Shown: positions 24,881-34,489, counted from the stretch's first letter. The stretch: DNA of 64,000 nt from Hyphobacterium sp. SN044 (GCF_021864465.1 NZ_JAKKUV010000003.1:124001-188000), one strand, 5' to 3'. Notes: generated by a model not told the origin, from the sequence alone. Translations and numbers: made by a program.

Positions 24881-26539
24881 ATGCTGTATTTCTCGCCGTG
24901 GAAAATCTTCCTCATCCTGGCAGTCGTGCTGCTCGGGATTCTGTTCTCGACGCCGAACCTCGTTCCCGCGAATGAGCGTTTCGAGGTCCGCAACGGGGAA
25001 GTGACGTCCGAGCCGCGTGGCATCTGGGCCTTCCCCCTTGTTCCGCATAACAGCGTCAATCTCGGCCTCGATTTGCGCGGCGGTGCCCACCTCGTCTTCG
25101 AGGTCGATCTCGAAGAGGTGAAGGAAGACCGCCTGATCAACCTCGCCGAGGAAGCCAGCGTTGCGCTGCGCCAGGCGCCGGTGATCAATGTGCGCCGTCC
25201 GTCGGTCGTTGGTGAGGAAGTCGTCGTCCGGGTGGCCCGCGCCGAGGACTTGGACGCGGCCTGGGACCGCCTGCAGGATCTGTCGCAGCCCGTCGGCAAC
25301 AATGCGCTCGCCCAACAGGGCGGCTTCGGTGCGCAGACCGTGGCCTTCACGCGTGATGACGCCGAGCGGATCATCCGCCTGACGATCACGCCGGAAGCGC
25401 TGGACGAGATCCAGACGAGAACCGTGACGCAGTCGATCGAAGTGATCCGCCGCCGGATCGACGAAACCGGCCTGACCGAGCCGACGATCGCCCGCCAGGG
25501 CGACAATCGCGTTCTGGTCCAGGTGCCGGGCGAGGCCAATCCGCAGCGTATCATCGACCTGGTGAACACCACCGCGCGGATGACCTTCCACCTCGTGGAC
25601 TCGACGGTCTCGATCGACGCCAGCGGACAGGGCCGGACCCCGCCGGGCGTGGTGATCTATCCCACCGAGCGGCCGGGCGAACCCTGGCTTGCGATCCAGC
25701 GGCGCGCGATGGTCGATGGCGAGAACCTGACCAATGCCTCGGCCACGGCCCAGAACGGCCAGCCGGTGGTTCAGTTCCAGTTCGATACCGCTGGCGCGAC
25801 GGCCTTTGGCCGGGCGACCAGCCAGAATGTCGGCCGCCGCTTTGCGATCGTGCTCGACGACATGATCATTTCGGCTCCGACGATCCGCAGCCCGATTCTG
25901 GGCGGTTCGGGCGTCATCGAAGGCGGCTTCACCTATGAGAGCGCCAACGATCTCGCCATCCTCCTGAATGCCGGTGCGCTGCCCGCCAGCCTGACGCCGG
26001 TGGAACAGCGCACGGTGACCGCCGGACTTGGTCAGGACCAGATCCGCGCCGGCACGCTGGCGGTGATCGTCGGCTTCGCGGCTGTCATCATCTTCATGCT
26101 GGCGGCCTATGGCGTGTTCGGCATCTTCTCCAATATCGCGCTTCTGGTGAACGTGACCCTGATCCTCGGTGCGCTGTCGGGGCTGCAGGCCTCGCTGACC
26201 CTGCCGGGCATTGCGGGCATCATTCTGACGATCGGCATGGCGGTCGACGCCAACGTGCTGATCTATGAGCGAATCCGGGAAGAGGCGCGCGCCGGACGAA
26301 GTCCGGCCAATGCGATCGAGACGGGATATTCCCGCGCGCTGAGCGCCATTCTCGACGCCAATATCACCACCTTCATCGCCGCCGCCGTGCTGTTCATGCT
26401 CGGTGCGGGTCCGGTCCGCGGCTTCGCCGTGACGCTGGGTATCGGCATCATCACCTCGGTCTTCACCGCCTTCCTGCTGTCGCGCTTTCTGGTCGCGATG
26501 TGGTTCAAGGCGTTCAAGCCGCAGAAACTCGGATTCTAG
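24881..26539 (+). CDS. secD: Protein translocase subunit SecD
   Basis: A 552-residue SecD. N-terminal helix (about 5-25), then the large periplasmic domain beginning with the LGLDLRGGAHLVFEVD motif, and a C-terminal block of five helices with IIFMLAAYGVFGI, GMAVDANVLIYERIREE and the proton-path Asp. SecD and SecF use the proton gradient to pull exported proteins across the inner membrane. secF follows after 9 bp. Confidence 0.97.
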   Translation: MLYFSPWKIFLILAVVLLGILFSTPNLVPANERFEVRNGEVTSEPRGIWAFPLVPHNSVNLGLDLRGGAHLVFEVDLEEVKEDRLINLAEEASVALRQAPVINVRRPSVVGEEVVVRVARAEDLDAAWDRLQDLSQPVGNNALAQQGGFGAQTVAFTRDDAERIIRLTITPEALDEIQTRTVTQSIEVIRRRIDETGLTEPTIARQGDNRVLVQVPGEANPQRIIDLVNTTARMTFHLVDSTVSIDASGQGRTPPGVVIYPTERPGEPWLAIQRRAMVDGENLTNASATAQNGQPVVQFQFDTAGATAFGRATSQNVGRRFAIVLDDMIISAPTIRSPILGGSGVIEGGFTYESANDLAILLNAGALPASLTPVEQRTVTAGLGQDQIRAGTLAVIVGFAAVIIFMLAAYGVFGIFSNIALLVNVTLILGALSGLQASLTLPGIAGIILTIGMAVDANVLIYERIREEARAGRSPANAIETGYSRALSAILDANITTFIAAAVLFMLGAGPVRGFAVTLGIGIITSVFTAFLLSRFLVAMWFKAFKPQKLGF

Positions 26540-26548
26540 GAGCGGGAC

Positions 26549-27481
26549 ATGGCCTTCGGACTTGTCAGCCTCATCCCGAACGACGCCGGTATCCCCTTCA
26601 TCCGGGGCCGTGTGATCGCCTTCGCTTTCTCGGTGCTGATGATCATCGGGTCGCTGACGGCCTACGCGGTCAACGGGATCAATTTCGGCATCGATTTCAC
26701 CGGCGGTATCCAGATGGAAATCGATACCGACGGTCCGGCCGATCTCGCGCAGATCCGTGAAATCGCCGGCAGTCTCGATCTCGGTGCGGCGGACGTTCAG
26801 GGCTTTGGCGAAGCCGACAAGGTTCTGATCCGCCTTCAGGCGCTGGAAGGCGAGGGACTCGACGTCGAAGCGGCGCAGCAGCAGGCGCGCCAGACGCTTC
26901 AGACCGCGCTCGAGGAGCAGATTCCGGGCGTCACCGTGCTGGCTGCCGACGTGCTCGGCGCGAAGGTATCGGGCGAGCTTCAGATCGCCGGTCTGACGGC
27001 CGTGCTGGTCGCACTCGGTTTGATGCTGATCTACATCTGGTTCCGTTTCGAATGGCAGTATTCGGTTGGCGCGGTGCTGGCGCTGGTGCACGACGTGATC
27101 ATCACGATCGGCCTGTTCGCCGTGACGCAGATGGAATTCAACCTGTCGACTGTCGCGGCCATCCTGACGATCGTCGGTTACTCGATGAACGACACCGTCG
27201 TCGTCTATGACCGGATCCGCGAGAACCTCCGGAAGTTCAAGAAGAAGGAGATCGGCGAGGTCCTGAACCTGTCGATCAACGACACGCTGTCGCGGACGAT
27301 CCTGACCTCGTTCACCACGCTGGTGGCGCTGTTCGCCCTGTTCGCGATCGGAGGGCCGACGCTGCAGGGCTTCTCCGCGGCGATGATTTTCGGCATCGTG
27401 GTCGGCACGTATTCGTCGATCTTCGTCGCCGCGCCGATCCTGATGATCACCAAGGTCAATCGCGACTCTTCCGAAGACTGA
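26549..27481 (+). CDS. secF: Protein translocase subunit SecF
   Basis: A 310-residue SecF with six helices. The N-terminal periplasmic motif GINFGIDFTGGIQMEI, the helix-4 motif YSMNDTVVVYDRIREN and the C-terminal SRTILTSFTTLVALFALF are diagnostic. Partner of SecD in the same operon. The gene ends 61 bp before the next membrane protein, and that gap contains a hairpin at 27508-27540. Confidence 0.97.
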   Translation: MAFGLVSLIPNDAGIPFIRGRVIAFAFSVLMIIGSLTAYAVNGINFGIDFTGGIQMEIDTDGPADLAQIREIAGSLDLGAADVQGFGEADKVLIRLQALEGEGLDVEAAQQQARQTLQTALEEQIPGVTVLAADVLGAKVSGELQIAGLTAVLVALGLMLIYIWFRFEWQYSVGAVLALVHDVIITIGLFAVTQMEFNLSTVAAILTIVGYSMNDTVVVYDRIRENLRKFKKKEIGEVLNLSINDTLSRTILTSFTTLVALFALFAIGGPTLQGFSAAMIFGIVVGTYSSIFVAAPILMITKVNRDSSED

Positions 27482-27507
27482 GTGTGACACTCGGATATCG
27501 CTGCTAA

Positions 27508-27540
27508 CATCCCTCCCTGCTGCTGAGTCGGGGAGGGATG
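27508..27540 (+). promoter_or_regulatory. Perfect 10-bp hairpin sequestering a Shine-Dalgarno
   Basis: CATCCCTCCC (27508-27517) is exactly complementary to GGGAGGGATG (27531-27540), with a 13-base loop. The 3' arm contains the GGGAGGG ribosome-binding site of the gene starting at 27543. No T-run follows, so this is not a standard terminator. It looks like a translational control hairpin (inference). Confidence 0.55.
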
Positions 27541-27542
27541 AC

Positions 27543-28151
27543 ATGGCTGCGCTTCTTTCAAATCTTCGCAATACGGTGATCGTGTCTCTGGTGCTCGCGG
27601 CGGCGTTCTTCGTCGCTTACGGCATCACGGGCGCTTACGAATTCGGTGGCGGCTTCTGGCAGGCGCTGGCGCGCTGGACCCACGTGGTCGCCGGCATCAT
27701 GTGGATCGGTCTGCTCTGGTATTTCAACTTCGTGCAGATCCCGACCATGCCGAAAATTCCGGACGAGCTGAAACCGGCAATCGGCAAGCATATCGCGCCG
27801 GCGGCGCTGTTCTGGTTCCGCTGGGGCGCGGCCTTCACCGTGCTGACCGGGATCCTCGTCGCCTTCCTGCGCGGCTATCTGGTCGAGGCGCTCAGCTTCG
27901 GTCTGCTCGCGCCGTCCTATGCGCCCTACTATTCCTTCCTGGGGATCGGTATGTGGCTGGCGCTGATCATGGCGTTCAATGTCTGGTTCATCATCTGGCC
28001 GAACCAGAAGGTCGCGCTGGGCCTGGTCGAGGCCGAGGCGGATGCCAAGCCGAAGGCGGCCCGCACGGCGATGCTGTTCTCGCGCACCAACACGCTGTTG
28101 TCGCTGCCGATGCTGGTCACGATGGCCGGGGCGCAGACGCTGTTCGGCTAG
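27543..28151 (+). CDS. PuuD-like (urate hydroxylase membrane domain) integral membrane protein
   Basis: A 202-residue polytopic protein with about five helices. The segment WTHVVAGIMWIGLLWYFNFVQ is the hallmark of the membrane part of PuuD/COG3748 proteins, with a His and Trp-rich helix that may bind haem or quinone. The C-terminal cytochrome c domain of true PuuD is absent, so urate oxidation is doubtful. Similar short proteins are often annotated as urate hydroxylase PuuD in alphaproteobacteria. Its ribosome-binding site lies in the hairpin at 27508-27540. Confidence 0.75.
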   Translation: MAALLSNLRNTVIVSLVLAAAFFVAYGITGAYEFGGGFWQALARWTHVVAGIMWIGLLWYFNFVQIPTMPKIPDELKPAIGKHIAPAALFWFRWGAAFTVLTGILVAFLRGYLVEALSFGLLAPSYAPYYSFLGIGMWLALIMAFNVWFIIWPNQKVALGLVEAEADAKPKAARTAMLFSRTNTLLSLPMLVTMAGAQTLFG

Positions 28152-28170
28152 ACCGACAAAGCCGGAATCA

Positions 28171-28204
28171 AAAACCCCTCGGCTTTCGGGCCGAGGGGTT
28201 TTTT
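28171..28204. terminator. Bidirectional rho-independent terminator
   Basis: AAAACCCCTCGG (28171-28182) pairs with CCGAGGGGTTTT (28191-28202), with T-tracts on both strands. It lies between convergent genes (the PuuD-like gene and sodB) and can serve both. Confidence 0.9.
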
Positions 28205-28225
28205 CATGTCTGCTTTGCGGGGCGA

Positions 28226-28831
28226 TCAGACCTTTTTCAGGTTCTCCGCGGCGAAGTCCCAGTTCACCAGGTGATCAAGATAGGCCGCGATGAAGTCGGG
28301 GCGCTTGTTCTGGTAATCCAGATAATAGGCGTGCTCCCACACATCGAGCGTCAGCAGCGGCGTCACGCCGGCCTCGGTCAACGGGGTGTGCGCGTTCGGG
28401 GTCTTGCGGATTTCCAGCTTGCCGCCCTTGGCGACGAGCCAGGCCCAACCGGAGCCGAACTGGCCGGCCGCGGCGTCGGAGAAGGCCTTGCGGAAGCCGT
28501 CATAACCATTCTCGAAGCAGCTCTCGATGCGGTCGGCAATATCGCCGGACGGCTTGCCGCCGCCCTTCGGCGTCATCGAATTCCAGAAGAAGGTGTGGTT
28601 CCAGACCTGCGCGGCGTTGTTGAACACGCCGGTCTTCGACGGGTCGTTCTCAGTCGCCTGAATGATCTCTTCCAGCGACTTGTCCGCCAGTTCAGTGCCT
28701 TCGATCGCGGCGTTGAGCTTGTCGACATAGGCCGCATGGTGCTTTCCGTAGTGGAAATCGAAGGTCTGCGCCGACATATGCGGCTCAAGGGCGTCTTTCG
28801 CGTAGGGCAGGTCGGGGAGTTTGAATGCCAT
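28226..28831 (-). CDS. sodB: Superoxide dismutase (Fe/Mn family, probably Fe)
   Basis: A 201-residue cytoplasmic superoxide dismutase. Family motifs: FKLPDLPYAKDALEPHMSAQ, HYGKHHAAYVDKLN (first metal His), VWNHTFFWNSM (second His), GSGWAWLV and the signature DVWEHAYYLDYQNKR with the Asp and third His ligand. The pattern AQVWNHTFFW and the AAAGQFGSGW stretch favour iron over manganese. No signal peptide. GGAG lies nine bases before the start. Confidence 0.95.
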   Translation of the reverse strand: MAFKLPDLPYAKDALEPHMSAQTFDFHYGKHHAAYVDKLNAAIEGTELADKSLEEIIQATENDPSKTGVFNNAAQVWNHTFFWNSMTPKGGGKPSGDIADRIESCFENGYDGFRKAFSDAAAGQFGSGWAWLVAKGGKLEIRKTPNAHTPLTEAGVTPLLTLDVWEHAYYLDYQNKRPDFIAAYLDHLVNWDFAAENLKKV

Positions 28832-28905
28832 GTCGAACAGTCTCCGTTGTCCGGTCTTCTTGAGGTATCAACGCGTGCCGAAACGCCCGCGTCCCGGCAG
28901 GCGAT

Positions 28906-29763
28906 ATGGGGTCGCGATTACCTGTGTCCAGTGAAGACAACGCATCCGAAGGCAATGAGTTTCGCGCGAGCGACGGCGAACTGGCGGCACTTTTTGCGCC
29001 GGAGGCCGTCCGCGCGGCATTGATCGGGCTTTATCGCTGGCATGAGGAAATCGCAGCCCTGCCATTGCGGATCACCGAACCGATGATCGGCGCGATGCGG
29101 ATCGAGTGGCATCGCGAGGCTGTCGAGGCGCTGTTCGCGGACCCGGTCATCGTCCGCCGCAATCCGGTGATCGAAGGCCTGTCCCTGGCGGTCCACCATG
29201 CCGGAGGACCGCAGCAGGAAGAGCTGAACGCCATCCTCGATGCGCATGGCGCGGATTTCGAGGGACGGCGGTTCGAATCCCTTGCGGACGTTACCGATCA
29301 TGCAGCCGCCGCTGACGGGCGGATCGCGCGGATCGCGGCGCGCATGCTGGACCCTGGAAACTTCCATCCTGGTGCGGCGTCAGCGGGTTTGCTTTGCGGG
29401 AGGGTGCGTCTGCTTCGCCAATTCCCGGTGCGCGCCGGCCGCCAGCTGGCCGTCATTCCTGATGATGCGTTGAGCGAGGCCGGACTGAATGCTGCGCGGC
29501 TCGCAACTGGCCGTGAAGCCGATGCGGCGCGCGCCGCACTGGAGCCGGTCTATCTTGCCGCGCACGAAGCCCTCATTGCCGCCCGGGCCGATATGCGTGG
29601 TCTGCCGGTCGCCCAGTTTCCTGCGCTCCTGCCGGCGGCGCTGGCGGCGCAATGCCTGAAGCATGTGCGGCGCCAGCGCGATCCCTACCGGCCCTCCGGA
29701 GAGCCCGGGCCGATGGCGCGGCAAGTCCGGTTGATCTGGGCCAGCCTGACGGGCCGGATCTGA
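28906..29763 (+). CDS. Squalene/phytoene synthase family protein (NDUFAF6-like)
   Basis: A 285-residue all-helical protein of the squalene/phytoene synthase superfamily. The block AALIGLYRWHEEIAALPLRI, then EPMIGAMRIEWHREAVEALF, matches the NDUFAF6-like subgroup found near secDF and trmFO in alphaproteobacteria. The Asp-rich catalytic motifs of true phytoene synthases are not evident. Mitochondrial NDUFAF6 is a complex I assembly factor, so a non-terpenoid role is plausible. Start ATG 28906 is used; no stronger start is evident. Confidence 0.75.
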   Translation: MGSRLPVSSEDNASEGNEFRASDGELAALFAPEAVRAALIGLYRWHEEIAALPLRITEPMIGAMRIEWHREAVEALFADPVIVRRNPVIEGLSLAVHHAGGPQQEELNAILDAHGADFEGRRFESLADVTDHAAAADGRIARIAARMLDPGNFHPGAASAGLLCGRVRLLRQFPVRAGRQLAVIPDDALSEAGLNAARLATGREADAARAALEPVYLAAHEALIAARADMRGLPVAQFPALLPAALAAQCLKHVRRQRDPYRPSGEPGPMARQVRLIWASLTGRI

Positions 29764-29840
29764 CGTCTCCGATTTCCTCCGGGAACGGAATCGCGGAGCT
29801 GCCCGTTACGTCCCTGTGACACCCGGAAAGGGAGGTCGTC

Positions 29841-30077
29841 ATGGACTTCAATGCGCGCGAGTACTCTTTGGGACCGCTGTTCGGCGAAGCCGGAGAGCCC
29901 GATCCGCCGCCCTTTCCGGAGAAGCCCGTGCCGACCGAGCCGACGGTCGAACCGCCAAAGCCGGCCCCCGACATCCTGCCGCCGAAGGATCCACCCGGCC
30001 GCAATCCGGGCCGCGAAGTGGATTATCCCAGCCCCGACCTGCCGAAACGTCCCGAGGTCATTCCGCCCGCGCGGTGA
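29841..30077 (+). CDS. Short proline-rich hypothetical protein
   Basis: A 78-residue protein, about one quarter proline, rich in Glu and Pro pairs (PPPFPEKPVPTEPTVEPPKP in the middle). GGGAGG is eight bases before the ATG, supporting translation. It has no signal peptide or membrane segment and is probably disordered. Its stop abuts the trmFO stop (30077/30078), so the genes converge without a gap. Function unknown. Confidence 0.6.
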   Translation: MDFNAREYSLGPLFGEAGEPDPPPFPEKPVPTEPTVEPPKPAPDILPPKDPPGRNPGREVDYPSPDLPKRPEVIPPAR

Positions 30078-31472
30078 TTACTCCGCCGCGAGCCGATCCG
30101 TCCCCAGCCAGACCTGAAGATCGCTGAGCGCGCGCGCTGACATGGCGCGCTTGCGGGCGACGGACTTGTCCTTGCCGCGCAGCCGCTTGCCGTCCTCGGT
30201 CTTCAGCGGCGTGTCGATATCCGGGAAGAGGCCGAAATTCACATTCATCGGCTGGAAGGTCGCCTTGCCGGACAAATGACCGCCGGTGACGTGTTCGATC
30301 AGTGCGCCGAACGCCGTCGTGGCCGGGGGCGCGCTCAGCGTCTCGCCCTTGCGCTCGGCCGCGGCCAGCCGCCCGGCCATCAGGCCCATCGCGGCCGATT
30401 CCACATAGCCTTCGACGCCCGTGACCTGTCCGGCAAAGCGCCAGGCCGGATTGGCCTTCATGCGCAACTGCTTGTCGAGCAGGCGCGGCGAGTTGATGAA
30501 GGTGTTGCGGTGGATGCCGCCAAGGCGGGCGAATTCTGCATTCTCCAGCCCCGGGATCATCCGGAAAATCTCTGCCTGCGCTCCGTATTTCAGCTTGGTC
30601 TGGAAGCCGACCATGTTGAACAGCGTGCCAAGCGCATTGTCCTGACGCAGCTGGACGACGGCCCAGGGCTTCACATCCGGATTGTGTTTGTTGGTCAGGC
30701 CGCGCGGCTTCATCGGGCCATGACGCAGCGTTTCCCGGCCGCGTTCCGCCATCACCTCGATCGGCAGGCAGGCCTCGAAATAGGGCGTGTCCTTTTCCCA
30801 GTCCTTGAACTCGGTCTTGGGGGCGGCCATCAGCGCGTCGATGAAGGCTTCGTACTGGGCCTTGTCCATCGGGCAGTTGATGTAGGCGGCCTTGTCGGCC
30901 TCGGTCTCGCCCTTGTCGTAGCGCGACTGCATCCACGCCACCTCCATGTCGATGCTCTCGCGGTGGATGATCGGCGCGATGGCGTCAAAGAAGGCGAGGC
31001 TGTCTTCTCCCGTGAGGTCGAGGATGGCCTGCGACAGGGCGGGCGAGGTGAGGGGGCCGGTCGCGATGATGACGCTGTCCCACTCCGCGGGGGGCAGGCC
31101 GGCGACTTCGCCGCGTTCGATCGTGACCTTCGGGTGGTTCTTCAGCGTTTCAGTCACCGCGTCGGAAAAGGCCACGCGGTCGACGGCGAGCGCGCCGCCG
31201 GCGGGCACCTGGTGCTTGTCACCCATCGCCATGATGATGGAGTTGCAGCGCCGCATCTCCTCGTGCAGCAGGCCGACCGCGTTGGTCTCCGCGTCATCGG
31301 AACGGAAGGAGTTCGAGCAGACGAGTTCGGCGAGTCCATCGGTCAGGTGGGCCTCGGTGCCGCGCACCGGACGCATTTCGTGGATCACGACGGGCAGGCC
31401 GGCCTCGGCGATCTGCCAGGCGGCTTCGGAGCCGGCCATGCCGCCCCCGACGATATGAATGGGTTGTGTCAT
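30078..31472 (-). CDS. trmFO: Methylenetetrahydrofolate-tRNA-(uracil-5-)-methyltransferase TrmFO
   Basis: A 464-residue FAD- and folate-dependent enzyme that makes m5U54 in the T-loop of tRNAs. The start at 31472 ([18 protein letters not shown]) gives the FAD-binding Rossmann motif directly at the N-terminus; longer in-frame starts are spurious. Further motifs: [23 protein letters not shown] with the conserved Cys, and [20 protein letters not shown] near the end. The phytoene-synthase-like gene nearby is a usual neighbour. Confidence 0.95.
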   Translation of the reverse strand: MTQPIHIVGGGMAGSEAAWQIAEAGLPVVIHEMRPVRGTEAHLTDGLAELVCSNSFRSDDAETNAVGLLHEEMRRCNSIIMAMGDKHQVPAGGALAVDRVAFSDAVTETLKNHPKVTIERGEVAGLPPAEWDSVIIATGPLTSPALSQAILDLTGEDSLAFFDAIAPIIHRESIDMEVAWMQSRYDKGETEADKAAYINCPMDKAQYEAFIDALMAAPKTEFKDWEKDTPYFEACLPIEVMAERGRETLRHGPMKPRGLTNKHNPDVKPWAVVQLRQDNALGTLFNMVGFQTKLKYGAQAEIFRMIPGLENAEFARLGGIHRNTFINSPRLLDKQLRMKANPAWRFAGQVTGVEGYVESAAMGLMAGRLAAAERKGETLSAPPATTAFGALIEHVTGGHLSGKATFQPMNVNFGLFPDIDTPLKTEDGKRLRGKDKSVARKRAMSARALSDLQVWLGTDRLAAE

Positions 31473-31602
31473 GCCGGGCGATATACGCGCGACGCCGGAT
31501 CGCGTGAAGGGGTGGACGGCGCGTGCCGTCATATCGGCTTCACTTGCGCCGCCAAGCAATTGCAACGCATGATGGTCTTCGGATTCAGGGGGAGGCGCGT
31601 TC

Positions 31603-32460
31603 ATGGTTCGGTTCTGGCTCATCGCAGCATTTGTGGTTGTGGCGCCTGTGGCGGAGGCCCAGTCCCCCGAACAGGTTGCGTCGATTGATGCGGCGATTGT
31701 AGAGGCGGATCGCCAAGCCGACCGGCGTCGCTGGAACAATGCCGAAGAGGCGCTGCGCGGCGCGCGGGCGACCTATCAGGCGCTGGGCGGCGAATACCCG
31801 TTGATCGAGGCGCGGATCGAGACCGCCTGGTCGGACTATTACCGCGACCGGGAGCGCTGGGCCGATGCCGTCGCCCACGCCGTGCTGGCCTTCGAACTGA
31901 CACAGGAGGGCGGCGGCGATGCCGAGGCGATCGGCAATGCGGCCTACGATCTCGGCTATGTCGCTTATCGCAGCGGCGCGAACCGGCAGGCCGAACGGGC
32001 GTTCCAGATCGCGGTCGAGCAATACCGCACCGCGCTGCCCGCGGATTCCTCGCGGCGCTGGCGCGCCAATGGCTGGCTCGAACTCGCGCGCTCGGCGATC
32101 ATTCTCTATCGCGGCGACGTCAATGAAGACTCCCAGCAGCTGAACAACTACCGCTTCCTCAACATGACGGCGGTCGCGGATCCGGACCTTGCCGGCTGGC
32201 TGCCGCTTGATGGCTGGGCCGAGCGCATGTCGATCGGCATTCCGTTCACCGCGCATGCCAACGAGATCGACGGCTTCGTCGTCCTGCGCCTGCAGTTCCG
32301 GGACGATGGCCGCCCGACCAATCTGGAGATCCTGTCGAGCTATCCCGGCGACGTGTTTGACGATTCCGTCCTGACCGGCGTGGGCAATGGCCGCGCCGAC
32401 ATGTCGGTCGCCGTTCCCGGCACGACCTATGCCGTGATCGTCACCTTCGTTCAGGAGTAG
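31603..32460 (+). CDS. Secreted helical-repeat protein with TonB-C-like end, gene 1 of 3
   Basis: A 285-residue exported protein: signal peptide ([17 protein letters not shown]), then helical hairpins that read like tetratricopeptide repeats (for example [35 protein letters not shown] and [14 protein letters not shown]). The last about 60 residues ([20 protein letters not shown] onwards) resemble a TonB C-terminal domain. There is no membrane anchor, so it is not a true TonB. Function unknown. The next gene follows after 4 bp. Confidence 0.65.
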   Translation: MVRFWLIAAFVVVAPVAEAQSPEQVASIDAAIVEADRQADRRRWNNAEEALRGARATYQALGGEYPLIEARIETAWSDYYRDRERWADAVAHAVLAFELTQEGGGDAEAIGNAAYDLGYVAYRSGANRQAERAFQIAVEQYRTALPADSSRRWRANGWLELARSAIILYRGDVNEDSQQLNNYRFLNMTAVADPDLAGWLPLDGWAERMSIGIPFTAHANEIDGFVVLRLQFRDDGRPTNLEILSSYPGDVFDDSVLTGVGNGRADMSVAVPGTTYAVIVTFVQE

Positions 32461-32464
32461 GGCC

Positions 32465-33616
32465 ATGAAACTCGTCGCCGCCGCATTTCTCGCGCTCGCG
32501 CTTGCGGCCCCTGTCGCAGCGCAAGGTCTGCCCTCCAGCGTATCGGAGCCCTACCGGGCGTATCAGGCCGCCATGGAGGCGGGTGACGAGGCCGCGGCGC
32601 TAGAACCAGCCCATCAGGCCTGGCAGGCGGCCGAAGATGCGGGCATCGATGCGGAGACGACCGGGCTTCTGGCCGACAATTACGCCGCCCTCGCCAGTGC
32701 AGCAGGGCAGCACGAACAGGCCGCCGCCGCCTTCGCCCGGTCGGCGGAAATCCTCGCCGACACCGAAGGCGGGACGCTTATCACTGCCGAGACGTGGCGG
32801 TTGGCCGCAATGGCGGCGTATCAGGCCGGAGAGGAGAGCACGACCGAACGGTATGCGAGCCGCGCCATCGATATTCTGAGCGCGCTGCCCGCCAGCCGTG
32901 AGGTTTCCGCCGCGATCTTCCAGACCGAGACTATCCTGGCCTACCGGCAATTCGACCGGAGCAATATGCGTGCGGCCGGTCGCCATGCCGAACGCGCCAT
33001 CACCGCCTTGCTCGAGGTCGGGCCGGTCGCGAACATGGATGCCGCCAATATCGCCTTCTTCGCCGGAATCGCGAATGCCAGTGACTACGATCACGAGGAA
33101 GCCGCCTTCTATTTCACGATTGCCAGCTACATCTACGGGGCCACGAGCGGCGATGCCGAGACACGCCAGATCGCAGAGGCGTGGGCCTATTATTCGCGCA
33201 CGACGATTGACGAGGACGACCGGCTGGAACTGGTGCGTCGCCTCGACGCCAGTGGCTATCGCCCTGTCGAATGCGACGATGAGGATGCCGGTTGCGGTGC
33301 CGGGGAAACCGGATTGCCGGACTACCCAGAAGGTACGGTCGTCGAGGATGCCTCACCGATACATCGCCGGGAAGTGACCTATCCGTCCCAACTCCTCAGT
33401 GCCGGGTATGAAGGCATCGTCCTGATCCGATTTGCGGTCGAGGAAGACGGCGATGTGGATGACATCCAGGTGCTCTATTCGGTTCCGCACCCGGCCTTCG
33501 GCGAGGCGGCAGAGCGTGCCGTAAGGCACTGGCGGTACAACCCGCTGCGTGTGGATGGCGTGGCGACACGCCGCGAAGGCGTCGTGACCCAGTTCATCTT
33601 CCAGATTACGGAATGA
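32465..33616 (+). CDS. Secreted helical-repeat protein with TonB C-terminal domain, gene 2 of 3
   Basis: A 383-residue exported protein: signal peptide (AAFLALALAAPVAAQG), a long alpha-helical region with several repeat-like pairs (EQAAAAFARSAEILADTEGG, AAGRHAERAITALLEV), and a clear TonB C-terminal fold at about 300-383 (YEGIVLIRFAVEEDGDVDDI, AFGEAAERAVRHWRYNPLRV). A CDDEDAGCG segment precedes the TonB domain and may form a disulfide. Periplasmic by prediction. The stop overlaps the third gene (ATGA). Role unknown. Confidence 0.7.
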   Translation: MKLVAAAFLALALAAPVAAQGLPSSVSEPYRAYQAAMEAGDEAAALEPAHQAWQAAEDAGIDAETTGLLADNYAALASAAGQHEQAAAAFARSAEILADTEGGTLITAETWRLAAMAAYQAGEESTTERYASRAIDILSALPASREVSAAIFQTETILAYRQFDRSNMRAAGRHAERAITALLEVGPVANMDAANIAFFAGIANASDYDHEEAAFYFTIASYIYGATSGDAETRQIAEAWAYYSRTTIDEDDRLELVRRLDASGYRPVECDDEDAGCGAGETGLPDYPEGTVVEDASPIHRREVTYPSQLLSAGYEGIVLIRFAVEEDGDVDDIQVLYSVPHPAFGEAAERAVRHWRYNPLRVDGVATRREGVVTQFIFQITE

Positions 33617-34440
33617 TCTCCGCCCTGATCACTTCTGCCGCCCTGTCGGTTGCGGTTCAGTCTGAGCCGGGATGCAGAGATTCCGCACGGGATGCGGCAT
33701 TTGCGTTCTCGCGTGGCGATGATGCTGCGGCCACCGAATTGCTCGATCGCGAAGCCTGCCACGGCAATGCGGCGGTCGATGCGATGCGAGCGGTGGCGGC
33801 GTGGCGGCAGGGCGATTTCGGGGAGGCGGCGGCGCTTGCCGAAGGTGTCGTTATCACCCGGGCCCGAGCCGGTTGCGCGCGGACGCGCGAGGTCGCGCGT
33901 CTCGCCTTTATCGCCGGGGCGTCATATCTCGCGGAAGATGAGGAGGCGCTGAGCCGCTATCATTTCTGGGTGGCGCACCGCGTCTCGGATTCAGGCGGCG
34001 GACTGACGCGGAATGAACGCGACGTCGCGGAGCATTTTTCCGAGGATATCGGGACGTATCGGTCGGATCATCGAAGGATGATGGACGGTGGATTTCTGGA
34101 TCCGCTTCCAACTCCCGGCAGCGCTTGCGCAGGCTTTCCCTCGGTGCAGCTCTCCCCAGCTCCGCCGCGAGACGGCGTCCTGTTCCTGGTGGTCGAACTC
34201 GGGACCAATGGTGCGGGCCGGGTATCGCGTGTCGAGGAGATGTTCTCCTTTCCCGATGCGCCGCCGCAGGCGTTGATCGATTCGATTGAAGGGCGGCTGG
34301 CGTTCGACTCCCGGACTCGTCAGCAGGTGGCCCTTGTCCTGAACCCGTGTGCCGACCAGTTGACGTGGTTCGACCGCGAGCCGGTCTGCCTGCCGGGATA
34401 TCAACCGGAGGATGGCCAGAGGGAGGCTGAGGCCGAGTGA
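33613..34440 (+). CDS. Secreted hypothetical protein, gene 3 of 3
   Basis: A 275-residue protein with a short hydrophobic N-terminus (ISALITSAALSVAVQ) that could be a signal peptide. Helical-repeat-like segments follow (ARDAAFAFSRGDDAAATELL, AVDAMRAVAAWRQGDFGEAA). The C-terminal region (DGVLFLVVELGTNGAGRVSR, then ALIDSIEGRLAF) again looks TonB-C-like but diverged. Five cysteines are spread along the mature part, compatible with periplasmic disulfides. Start overlaps the previous stop (ATGA), so the three genes form one transcription and translation unit. Confidence 0.6.
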   Translation: MISALITSAALSVAVQSEPGCRDSARDAAFAFSRGDDAAATELLDREACHGNAAVDAMRAVAAWRQGDFGEAAALAEGVVITRARAGCARTREVARLAFIAGASYLAEDEEALSRYHFWVAHRVSDSGGGLTRNERDVAEHFSEDIGTYRSDHRRMMDGGFLDPLPTPGSACAGFPSVQLSPAPPRDGVLFLVVELGTNGAGRVSRVEEMFSFPDAPPQALIDSIEGRLAFDSRTRQQVALVLNPCADQLTWFDREPVCLPGYQPEDGQREAEAE

Positions 34441-34489
34441 CGCCTTCGCCGCATTGCCGTGACCGCCGGGCCGGGCTATCTCGGCGCGC

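Noticed and set aside
24419..27571. Minus-strand open frame of 1050 codons opposite yajC-secD-secF
   Set aside because: Runs antisense across three certain genes and their gaps, with a hydrophilic, low-complexity product and no ribosome-binding site.
31603..34440. Calling the three secreted proteins TonB
   Set aside because: They have cleavable-type signal peptides and no N-terminal anchor or Pro-rich spanning region, so energy transduction with ExbBD is not supported.
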